Part shown: one piece after another, positions 1-6,237 of the stretch
Position numbering within the stretch: the stretch's first letter is position 1
Layout: each line of letters opens with the position of its first letter
Source: Gammaproteobacteria bacterium
Lineage (GTDB): Bacteria > Pseudomonadota > Gammaproteobacteria > Chromatiales > Chromatiaceae
DNA: 13,515 nt
Direction of reading: 5' to 3'
Assembly (NCBI GenBank): GCA_024644505.1
Contig: JAHEHQ010000025.1
Location: 1 to 13,515, forward strand
The notes under the pieces: generated by a model
The model's database searches: none
Told to the model about the DNA's origin: nothing
Seen by the model: only the letters and a program-made list of their open reading frames with translations
Translations under genes and position numbers: made by a program

Positions 1-738
1 TTCATGATGAGCACCCTCAGGTTCCAGACCACTCTCACCCATTTGGTGCAAAGCCGTCTCACTGTACTGGCCGAATCGGTCGCAGATCCGCTCGAGGCAG
101 CCATCGACCTGGGCCTGTCGCTGTCCGAATTAAGAAACGCTGATAGTTTGATCACCCGGGCAAGGGAGAATGATATCCGGATCGACGCCGTCGACATCTT
201 CGATCTTGCCGGACAGATACTATTTTCAACGTCGCCGGAGCGGTTAAATGAAATCGTGGAACCGGAGATCCTGGAAGTTCAGACACAGACCGACGAGCGG
301 GAATGGAGCATGGAGGGAGACACCGTATTCTCCAGCGGTGTGACCCTTACGGACAATCTTGGGCAAACCGTCGGTGGTGTACTTTTTACTTATTCAAAGG
401 CCGCATTTTCCTCGAAAGTTTCGGAGCAGACCCGATCTCTGATCGCAAACAGTCTTATTACCCTGTTGATTTTCTGTGGTATCGCGTTTTTTGCCATTCG
501 AAGGGGCTTCCACGATCTCGACCGCTATGTGGATCGAATCGATGAAGCGATGAGAGATTTCCCGGCCTCTGGCAATAAGGAATCATCAGGATCTGTCGTC
601 TCATCCAGCAAGAGATTGTCCGACCCGGACGACCTGGAAAGCAAAGTACGGGCTGCCGGCTATCAAATCGCGCGGGCCACCAGAGAAATCAACACCCTCG
701 AAAGCACCGCGGGTAAAACGGGAATGGAAGAGCGTTGA
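1..738 (+). CDS. Membrane sensor-like protein, 5' partial
   Basis: The reading frame is open to the left edge, so the gene very probably begins upstream; the ATG codons at 4 and 7 are unlikely starts. What is visible is an extracytoplasmic domain of roughly 145 residues. It contains a stretch like those of Cache/PAS-type periplasmic sensors (VDIFDLAGQILFSTSP near residue 63, then a strand-turn-strand region ending GGVLFTYSK). One membrane helix follows (about 145-165, SLITLLIFCGIAFFAI) and then a cytoplasmic tail of about 80 residues rich in charge and serine. No histidine kinase, GGDEF, EAL or methyl-accepting domain follows the helix, so it looks like a sensor without a known output domain. 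A first membrane helix is expected just outside the window. Its stop codon overlaps the start of the next gene (TTGA), which implies translational coupling. Function is inferred from architecture only; no family name can be given with confidence. Confidence 0.7.
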   Translation, partial: FMMSTLRFQTTLTHLVQSRLTVLAESVADPLEAAIDLGLSLSELRNADSLITRARENDIRIDAVDIFDLAGQILFSTSPERLNEIVEPEILEVQTQTDEREWSMEGDTVFSSGVTLTDNLGQTVGGVLFTYSKAAFSSKVSEQTRSLIANSLITLLIFCGIAFFAIRRGFHDLDRYVDRIDEAMRDFPASGNKESSGSVVSSSKRLSDPDDLESKVRAAGYQIARATREINTLESTAGKTGMEER

Positions 739-2864
739 AGTCACCCGATGACAGCCTGAATACGCCACAGATCCAGCCGGAGACGGGATACGCGTATCGC
801 GTGACCCGGCGCCTGATCCTGCTGATAACCCTGGTAATGGCTTTTTCATCTATGGCTGTCGCGGTTCTGACCTTCAACGACTTCAACCGTCTTTTGACAC
901 CGGAACTGGGAAACAAGGCCCGCACGATCGGCCATGTTGTGGAAAACGACTTCAAAAACGCCTTGAATTATGGCATTCCCTTCGAGTCCGTTTATGGAGC
1001 GGATTCCTACCTCCAGGAGATCGTGGACAATCACCATGAACTGACCTATGTGGCAATCGCGGGCGCCGACGGCACACTGCGCTATCAGAGTGGCGCTATC
1101 ACCGACAGGGCGCAGGATTTTCTACGGGAAAATCCTGCTTTGACTGCACGAGGTGAGACAACTGTAATCGAGCCCAAGTCCGCTGTAGATCATATCGTTC
1201 CCATTGTCTTCAGGGACAAGGTCCTTGGCTCGATTCATGTGGGAATCGATAGGAAATTCGTTCAAAGGCAACTGGATGACATCCTGTTCGATATCTTGGT
1301 GATTCTGATTGCGGCTGTCCTTGTAACACTGGAGGTCATGCTGGCTCTGCTCCTGGTCTATGGCACGGCACCCATTCATCGACTCAATGTTCTGTTGGAT
1401 CAGCAGTCGAAAGGTGATTTCTCTCATATCCTTAGAATACGAACGCGCGATGCCATTGGTCGTGCCGCACACCGACTATCCCATGAGGCGCGAAAACTGC
1501 ACTCAACATATTTTGATCTGTGTACCCGATTGGGGATGAGCCTGGAAGCATTGCGTGTCCGGACATCGCCTGAGAGTGACAGTGCGCATCTGCGCATTGT
1601 GGGAGAGCGGTTTGGACTGTTGAGCAGGACCGGGCCGACACAGTTGCGTCAAGCCGAAGCCAGTGATGTACGCATCCCGTTGTTCGTCTTCGCTTTTGCA
1701 GAAGAGTTACAGAAGTCTTTTCTTCCCCTTTTTGTACGCGAGATCCATACCCCGGTTCCCTGGCTGAGCGAGCCTGTGGTCGTCGGCCTGCCGATTATCA
1801 TCTACCTTGGTGTGCTGGCCCTGGCATCGCTGTTCGCGGGTGGATGGACGGAGCGCCATGGCAGTCGCCGTCTTTTCCTGGTCGGCCTGATTCCATCGGT
1901 GGCGGGATTTCTGGGTTGTGCGGTCGCGGGCAGCATCGAAGAGCTGATGGTATGGCGTGGTATAACCGCGCTTGGGTATGCCGCAGTTACAATAAGCTGC
2001 CAGGACTACGTCATTGCAAACAGCACGACTACACGGTTAGGCAAGAACCTCATCATCTTTGTCGGTATCATCATGAGTGCGACGATGTGCGGCACTGCCA
2101 TTGGGGGCATTCTCGCTGACCGGGTAGGCTACCGTGCAGTGTTTGTCGTTGCTGCCCTGCTGGCACTGGTTGCCGGTGCAATCGCCGCGGGCATGCTGAC
2201 TGACGATAAAGGCAAGCTTCCCGGTGACACTGCTGCCTCCGAGACTCAGCGTGCAGGCATGTTGCGCAATGCCGCAACCGTTCTGTCGAACTTTCGTTTT
2301 ATTCTCTTCCTGCTTTGCGTGGCAATCCCGGCAAACGTCGTTATTGCTGCCTATCTGTGGTACCTGGCGCCTCTCTACCTGTCTGATCTCGGCGCAAGTA
2401 CTTCTGAAATCGCCCGCGTGATCATGGTCTATTACCTGTTGATCGTACTGTTGAATCCCATCGCTTCGAAAGTATCAGGCCGGCCCGGTGGGTTGGTTTG
2501 GCTTGTCGGGCTGGGCTCACTTTTTTCGGCCGGTGGATTGATCCTGTTTTACGACTGGCGGAGTATCTGGGGTTTTGTCCTCACAGTATCCATACTGGGC
2601 GTGACTCATGCCCTGACAAAAGGGGCTCAAATAGCCCTTGCGCTCCAGATCTGTTCCCGTGAAATTCCCGTCGTGGGTCGTACCACGGTCCTGAGCGTCC
2701 TGCGGTTTCTGGAACGCACGGGCAGCATGCTGGGTCTCTTGCTGGCAGCCGTGCTCATCGAAGCCTATGGTTATGAAGGCTCGATTGGTATCACCGGCGC
2801 TCTGGTGTTTGGCTCTGCCTTCCTGTTCCTGATCGTTCAGGTTGTCGACCGCAGGGCTATATAA
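735..2864 (+). CDS. MFS transporter with N-terminal periplasmic sensor and HAMP-like domain
   Basis: This 709-residue inner-membrane protein has two parts. The N-terminal part resembles a chemoreceptor or kinase input module: membrane helix (about 25-46), periplasmic domain (47-180), second helix (about 184-209), then a HAMP-like stretch (about 211-256, starting with the API motif and ending in a helical segment). A short linker leads to a full MFS domain from about 313 to the end, with about 12 predicted helices. MFS motif A is clear at 369-379 (GGWTERHGSRR), and a long central loop lies at about 487-515. Typical MFS proteins are about 400 residues, so the extra 300 are the sensor module. 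The TTG start overlaps the previous stop, with GGAAG a few bases upstream, and no better in-frame start is seen. The next gene begins 22 bp downstream. Substrate and direction of transport are unknown; the inference is that ligand binding outside regulates transport. Confidence 0.85.
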   Translation: MKSPDDSLNTPQIQPETGYAYRVTRRLILLITLVMAFSSMAVAVLTFNDFNRLLTPELGNKARTIGHVVENDFKNALNYGIPFESVYGADSYLQEIVDNHHELTYVAIAGADGTLRYQSGAITDRAQDFLRENPALTARGETTVIEPKSAVDHIVPIVFRDKVLGSIHVGIDRKFVQRQLDDILFDILVILIAAVLVTLEVMLALLLVYGTAPIHRLNVLLDQQSKGDFSHILRIRTRDAIGRAAHRLSHEARKLHSTYFDLCTRLGMSLEALRVRTSPESDSAHLRIVGERFGLLSRTGPTQLRQAEASDVRIPLFVFAFAEELQKSFLPLFVREIHTPVPWLSEPVVVGLPIIIYLGVLALASLFAGGWTERHGSRRLFLVGLIPSVAGFLGCAVAGSIEELMVWRGITALGYAAVTISCQDYVIANSTTTRLGKNLIIFVGIIMSATMCGTAIGGILADRVGYRAVFVVAALLALVAGAIAAGMLTDDKGKLPGDTAASETQRAGMLRNAATVLSNFRFILFLLCVAIPANVVIAAYLWYLAPLYLSDLGASTSEIARVIMVYYLLIVLLNPIASKVSGRPGGLVWLVGLGSLFSAGGLILFYDWRSIWGFVLTVSILGVTHALTKGAQIALALQICSREIPVVGRTTVLSVLRFLERTGSMLGLLLAAVLIEAYGYEGSIGITGALVFGSAFLFLIVQVVDRRAI

Positions 2865-2886
2865 GGCCGTATTCGAAATATTCCCG

Positions 2887-3975
2887 ATGAAACCGATATC
2901 CAAAAGCCTCGTAACCTCTGCGACACTGGCGATGACACTCATCCTCTTTGCAATGATGCTTTCGACTGCAGGATCGGCGTTGGCCCGGGAGGGTTCCTTT
3001 ACTGTCATGATGATCGTCTGGCGCGGTTGCGAGGATGCCTGCCGAGGCTTTCAGGACTATCTTCGGGAACGCGGCATCACCGCTGAGGTCATTGTTCGCA
3101 ATGCCGATCGCAGAAGGGATTCGCTTACCGAGTTCATCCATGAGGCCAAAGATCGGAAAGTCGACCTTGTAGTCACTTGGGGTACCTCTGTGACCTTGGA
3201 GGTGGCAGGTCCCATCGACGCCGTAGATCCGAGCCGCCATATTACCGGAATACCGGTTGTTTTCATGATCGTGGCCGATCCCGTCGGTGCCAAGATCGTG
3301 GCAGGCTACGAATCCTCGAATCGAACCAATGTCACGGGCACACGCAACCGGGTACCGGAGGCGGTGCAGATGAAGGCAATCAAAGCCTACCGGCCTTTCA
3401 AAAGGCTCGGGCTTGTATACAACAGGAACGAGCTCAACTCGGTCCTTAACGCCGATAAAATCGCGGCCCTGGCAACGAGAATGGATTTCGAGCTGATAGC
3501 TCACGAAATGCCGTTGAAGGCAAACGGTAAACCAACTGCAGACGATATCCCGGAGGCGTTACGCAAAATGAAAGAGGCAGATGTTGATTTTGTCTACGTA
3601 GGCTCGAGTTCCTTCCTGATGGCGAACCGGGATCGCTTCACCTCCGAGGCACTGAAAATGGGGCTGCCCGTGGCCACTGCCTATGAGGCCATGGCAACCA
3701 AGTCCCACGCGTTAATAGCCGTAGCCAGCCGGTATTACAGCGTCGGAAGGCTTGCAGGTTTCCAGGCCGAACAGATACTGATAAAAGATATTCCCCCTGT
3801 CGCAATCCCGATTCGAAGCCTCAGCCGTTTCTCATATGTCATCAATATGGATTCGGCACGCCAGCTGTCGGCTTACCCGCCGCTTTCGGTTCTGCGCTAT
3901 GCCGAGGTCGTTAATGGTCTGCCTGCAGTCACACCTCTGACCCAGCCCCGGGAGCAGTTACCGACAAGTCGGTGA
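2887..3975 (+). CDS. Periplasmic substrate-binding protein, ABC_sub_bind type
   Basis: The protein has 362 residues. It opens with a classic signal peptide: MKPISKS, a hydrophobic core to about residue 26, and an ALA cleavage site before REG at 33-34. The ATG at 2887 is chosen because it places the signal peptide at the very N terminus; the frame also allows a TTG at 2842 inside the preceding gene, which would add 15 residues before the signal. Features of the ABC_sub_bind family (uncharacterised, TrpX-like binding proteins) are visible: the VTWGTSVT stretch near 96-103 and IPVVFMIVADPVGAKIV near 122-138. A CEDAC pair (C48, C52) near the mature N terminus could form a disulfide. No ABC ATPase or permease gene is nearby. 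The partner is instead the sensor-MFS protein encoded just upstream, so it may deliver ligand to that transporter or report it to the sensor domains. Ligand unknown. Confidence 0.85.
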   Translation: MKPISKSLVTSATLAMTLILFAMMLSTAGSALAREGSFTVMMIVWRGCEDACRGFQDYLRERGITAEVIVRNADRRRDSLTEFIHEAKDRKVDLVVTWGTSVTLEVAGPIDAVDPSRHITGIPVVFMIVADPVGAKIVAGYESSNRTNVTGTRNRVPEAVQMKAIKAYRPFKRLGLVYNRNELNSVLNADKIAALATRMDFELIAHEMPLKANGKPTADDIPEALRKMKEADVDFVYVGSSSFLMANRDRFTSEALKMGLPVATAYEAMATKSHALIAVASRYYSVGRLAGFQAEQILIKDIPPVAIPIRSLSRFSYVINMDSARQLSAYPPLSVLRYAEVVNGLPAVTPLTQPREQLPTSR

Positions 3976-4087
3976 ATCACTTCGCTATCCCAAAGGGGAA
4001 TTCTATAATGGCCGCGACTGGAGAACGAAGGTTCCGCACAGCAGTCAAACGCCCAGTCCGACAGGTCTTCCCGATTACCTGAAATTA
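3976..4087. other. Intergenic spacer left of the MITE
   Basis: No gene is seen here. A TATAAT hexamer at 4004-4009 could be a -10 box for the dehydrogenase gene before the element inserted, but the hexamer 17 bp upstream (TTCGCT) is a poor -35 box. An ACCGAC-AA-GTCGGT inverted repeat (3960-3973) spans the end of the binding-protein gene and has no T run after it. Confidence 0.4.
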
Positions 4088-4247
4088 GGGGCTCGCGCAA
4101 CGATAAGTTCCCATTTTGGGACGCCGATTCATCCCGTCTGGCTGTGTTGCGAAAACTTGAAATATAATGAATATTACTGCGTTTTCGCGTCTTGCCAGCC
4201 GGGCGCCTCGACGCCCCAAATCTGGGAACTTATTGTTGCGCGAGCCC
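4088..4247. mobile_element. MITE-like element, 160 bp, TA-flanked
   Basis: Imperfect terminal inverted repeats of about 37 bp face each other: the left end starts GGGGCTCGCGCAAC at 4088 and the right end finishes GTTGCGCGAGCCC at 4247. Over the outer 25 bp they differ by one extra G and one G/A mismatch. Each end is flanked by TA (4086-4087 and 4248-4249), as expected for a TA target duplication of the kind made by IS630/Tc1/mariner-type transposases. The inside is non-coding and holds a second imperfect hairpin at about 4138-4199 with an AT-rich centre. There is no transposase, so movement would need one in trans. The right end abuts the ribosome binding site of the dehydrogenase gene. An internal TATAAT (4163-4168, + strand) lacks a good -35 box but could give outward transcription. 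Confidence 0.8.
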
Positions 4248-4248
4248 T

Positions 4249-4254
4249 AAGGAG
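4249..4254 (+). promoter_or_regulatory. Ribosome binding site AAGGAG for the dehydrogenase
   Basis: AAGGAG lies 8 bases before the TTG at 4263 and supports that start. Its first A belongs to the TA flanking the MITE, so the element inserted right at the edge of this site without destroying it. Confidence 0.8.
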
Positions 4255-4262
4255 AATTTACT

Positions 4263-5030
4263 TTGGATATCAGCAATAAAGTTGCAATTGTTACCGGCGG
4301 CGCATCAGGATTGGGTCTGACCACCTGTGAGCAACTCGTTGCCCGGGGCGCCAGGGTTGTCGCCTTTGATCTCAACGAAGAAGCCGGAACGGCATTGGCA
4401 GACAAACTCGGTGCCCAGGCACTTTTTACCAAGGTCGATGTAACCGACTCAGTCTCAGTCGAACAGGGCATCGCCAGAACCATCGAGGCCTTCGGCGCCA
4501 TCCATGTCTGCATCAATTGCGCTGGTGTCGCACCGGCTGGAAAAACTGTCGGGCGGAAAGGTGCACTGCCGTTGGAGCGGTTTGCCCAGGTGATCAATAT
4601 CAACCTGATCGGCACCTTCAATGTGCTGCGTCTCGCGGCCGGGCAGATGGCCAATAACGACCCTGATGCCGGCGGTGAGCGCGGGGTGATTATCAACACG
4701 GCCTCGATCGCGGCCTACGACGGTCAGATGGGTCAGGCTGCCTACGCCTCCAGCAAGGCCGGTGTCGCCGGATTGACGCTGCCGGTCGCCCGTGATCTGG
4801 CCAAGCTGGGCATTCGTGTGATGGCCATCGCCCCCGGCATCTTCGACACCCCGATGATGAAGGGGATGACCGACGAGGTGCGTGAGCCGCTGATACGGAT
4901 GGTGCAGAACCCCAAGCGTTTCGGTGATCCGGAAGAGTATGCCGCGCTGGCCTTACACATCATCACCAACGGCTATCTGAACGGCGAGGTCATCCGTATC
5001 GACGGTGCCCTTCGAATGGAACCCAGGTAG
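4263..5030 (+). CDS. Short-chain dehydrogenase, 3-hydroxyacyl-CoA dehydrogenase type 2-like
   Basis: This is a 255-residue cytoplasmic SDR enzyme with a Rossmann fold. The NAD-binding motif TGGASGLG is at 11-18, and D36 after the second strand (VVAFDLN) favours NAD over NADP. The active site is complete: N114, S148 (NTASIAAYDGQ), Y161 and K165 (YASSK). The NTASIAAYDGQMGQAAY stretch and the IAPGIFDTPMM segment match the HSD17B10 / 3-hydroxy-2-methylbutyryl-CoA dehydrogenase group more closely than FabG. That group oxidises 3-hydroxyacyl-CoA in isoleucine and branched-chain fatty acid breakdown, which fits the acyl-CoA genes downstream. The TTG start is supported by AAGGAG at 4249-4254. Transcription must start inside or beyond the MITE. 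The gene is convergent with the hydrolase gene. Exact substrate is inferred. Confidence 0.85.
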   Translation: MDISNKVAIVTGGASGLGLTTCEQLVARGARVVAFDLNEEAGTALADKLGAQALFTKVDVTDSVSVEQGIARTIEAFGAIHVCINCAGVAPAGKTVGRKGALPLERFAQVININLIGTFNVLRLAAGQMANNDPDAGGERGVIINTASIAAYDGQMGQAAYASSKAGVAGLTLPVARDLAKLGIRVMAIAPGIFDTPMMKGMTDEVREPLIRMVQNPKRFGDPEEYAALALHIITNGYLNGEVIRIDGALRMEPR

Positions 5031-5110
5031 GGCCCGGTACCTTTGCATTCAAAAACCGGTTTTCATCCTATATCTCTGTCGGCAGGCTCAAGTAAGTACC
5101 CGGAACGGTG

Positions 5111-5180
5111 GGGTCGAATTCATTCGACCAATGCTTGATTTGAATCAACCGGTTGTTGGCCGAATGAATTCGGCCCTACA
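5111..5180. repeat. REP-like palindrome pair between convergent genes
   Basis: Two 18-bp palindromes, GGTCGAATTCATTCGACC (5112-5129) and GGCCGAATGAATTCGGCC (5158-5175), flank a middle part with its own TTGATT-TG-AATCAA palindrome (5135-5148). The unit ends CCCTACA. The same unit in reverse orientation occurs at 8035-8094. It ends 4 bp before the stop codon of the minus-strand hydrolase gene, so it fills the gap between two convergent 3' ends. The stem-loops could protect or end both transcripts; no T-rich tract marks a classical terminator. The remainder of the spacer (5031-5110) holds nothing recognisable. Confidence 0.8.
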
Positions 5181-5184
5181 ACGG

Positions 5185-6099
5185 TCATTCCCCAAGAAAA
5201 GTGACCAAGTCGTGTATGAAACGATCGCACTGTGCCAGGTGGGGTGAGTGATCCGCTCCCTCATAGAGGTGTAATCGAGCATCGGGGATGGCTTCACGCA
5301 GGTACTCCCCGGTCCGTGGGTCATAGTAATTACTGTTGCCCCCGAAGATCAGCAGTGTGGGAACCTCTATCTGCGGCAGTATCGGGCGGCAGTCCATGGC
5401 CGTCAGGCTTTCCCAACAGGTAATCAGGGGGTTCGGGTCCATCCTCGCGAGTTTTTCCCGCAATCGCTGAAAACCCTTGCTGTTCTCCCGGTAAAGTCTG
5501 CGTGCCCGCTGATTTCTGCCATTGGCGATCAGCTGCAAAACGGTTTCCGGGAAATCGGTCCTGAGGCGTTGTGAAAAATCGCGGCTGTACACCTCGGAAA
5601 AATCACCGTATATCCCCAGCTGCCAGTCCTTCCCTGTCAACAGGCGGGGAGACTGATCCAGCAGACAGAGCCTGGCGATGTCGTCGCAGCCGTACTGTTT
5701 GACAAATTCCCAGATGGTCAGGGCGCCCATGGAGTGCCCCACCAGTATCGGGTGCTGCAGTTCGAAAGCGTCGATCAGCAGCCTCAGATCCCTGGCCATG
5801 CGCTGAACCGTGGGTGGCTCGCTGCCGAGTGCAGGATGACCTGCATGGCCCCGTGCATCCCAGTAATATAATGTGAATCGATCTTTCAATCTCCCGGCGA
5901 TGACATGCCAGAGAGAATGGTCCGCGGCCCACTCATGCAGCAGTATTACCGGTGGGCCCTGCCCGACAATCTCGACATGGATACGCTCCCCATCATCAGC
6001 TAGCAGGTTCTGCATGGATACGTTGGCCTTATGAGAAGTGAGTGGGATTAGTTTGGATAACAGCCGGGATTCAATACGCTCTCCGGGGGATAATTCCAT
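5185..6099 (-). CDS. Alpha/beta hydrolase
   Basis: The protein has 304 residues and an alpha/beta-hydrolase fold. The nucleophile elbow is GHSMG at 121-125 (Ser123). The likely general base is His284 in GADHSPH, and the likely acid is Asp260 (NSNYYD). The oxyanion region reads LLHEW (53-57) where HG is more usual, and the DARGHAGH motif (81-88) follows the third strand. A lid region of charged helices spans about 150-235. The ATG at 6099 is preceded by AGGAAG and gives an N-terminal extension of about 28 residues before the domain; an internal Met29 is a possible alternative start. No signal peptide is seen. It is divergent from the acyl-CoA dehydrogenase and shares its operator palindrome, so it may cleave an ester or thioester from the same pathway. 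Substrate is not predictable from sequence. Confidence 0.8.
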   Translation of the reverse strand: MELSPGERIESRLLSKLIPLTSHKANVSMQNLLADDGERIHVEIVGQGPPVILLHEWAADHSLWHVIAGRLKDRFTLYYWDARGHAGHPALGSEPPTVQRMARDLRLLIDAFELQHPILVGHSMGALTIWEFVKQYGCDDIARLCLLDQSPRLLTGKDWQLGIYGDFSEVYSRDFSQRLRTDFPETVLQLIANGRNQRARRLYRENSKGFQRLREKLARMDPNPLITCWESLTAMDCRPILPQIEVPTLLIFGGNSNYYDPRTGEYLREAIPDARLHLYEGADHSPHLAQCDRFIHDLVTFLGE

Positions 6100-6112
6100 T
6101 TCTTCCTGATCG

Positions 6113-6142
6113 AAAATAGAGCATAGTTGACGTTTACGTCAA
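6113..6142 (-). promoter_or_regulatory. Candidate promoter of the hydrolase
   Basis: On the minus strand, TTGACG (6137-6142) is followed after 18 bp by TATTTT (6113-6118). The -35 box is half of the 28-bp palindrome, so a protein bound there would block or alter this promoter. Match to sigma-70 consensus is moderate. Confidence 0.45.
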
Positions 6143-6148
6143 CTATGC
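6121..6148. promoter_or_regulatory. Perfect 28-bp palindromic operator
   Basis: Arms of 13 bp (GCATAGTTGACGT and its exact complement) surround a 2-bp TT centre. The core TTGACGTTTACGTCAA resembles, from memory, the ACGT-nn-ACGT sites described for LiuR-type MerR regulators of branched-chain amino acid and acyl-CoA genes; this is not confirmed. It sits between two divergent genes and overlaps both candidate -35 boxes. No regulator gene for it is in the window. Confidence 0.75.
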
Positions 6149-6155
6149 GTAAAAA
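6127..6155 (+). promoter_or_regulatory. Candidate promoter of the acyl-CoA dehydrogenase
   Basis: TTGACG (6127-6132), a 17-bp spacer and TAAAAA (6150-6155) make a plausible sigma-70 promoter whose -35 box lies in the left arm of the palindrome. It mirrors the minus-strand promoter. The resulting leader would be about 75 bases long. Confidence 0.45.
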
Positions 6156-6237
6156 CGAATGCTCAAAACTTACAGTTGCAGTCGCGGTCGTTTGATCCTT
6201 TGGTTAGCGGCCTAATGTTTAGAGAGAGGAACCCTGC

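Noticed and set aside
2857..3504. A 215-codon minus-strand open frame opposite the binding-protein gene
   Set aside because: It overlaps the signal peptide and conserved core of the real gene, and has no convincing start site or domain.
3960..3973. ACCGAC-AA-GTCGGT inverted repeat as a terminator
   Set aside because: It lies within the last codons of the gene, has a 2-base loop, and no T run follows.
5052..5063. AAAACCGGTTTT palindrome as a terminator of the dehydrogenase gene
   Set aside because: It has no loop and a very short GC stem, so it cannot form a normal intrinsic terminator hairpin.
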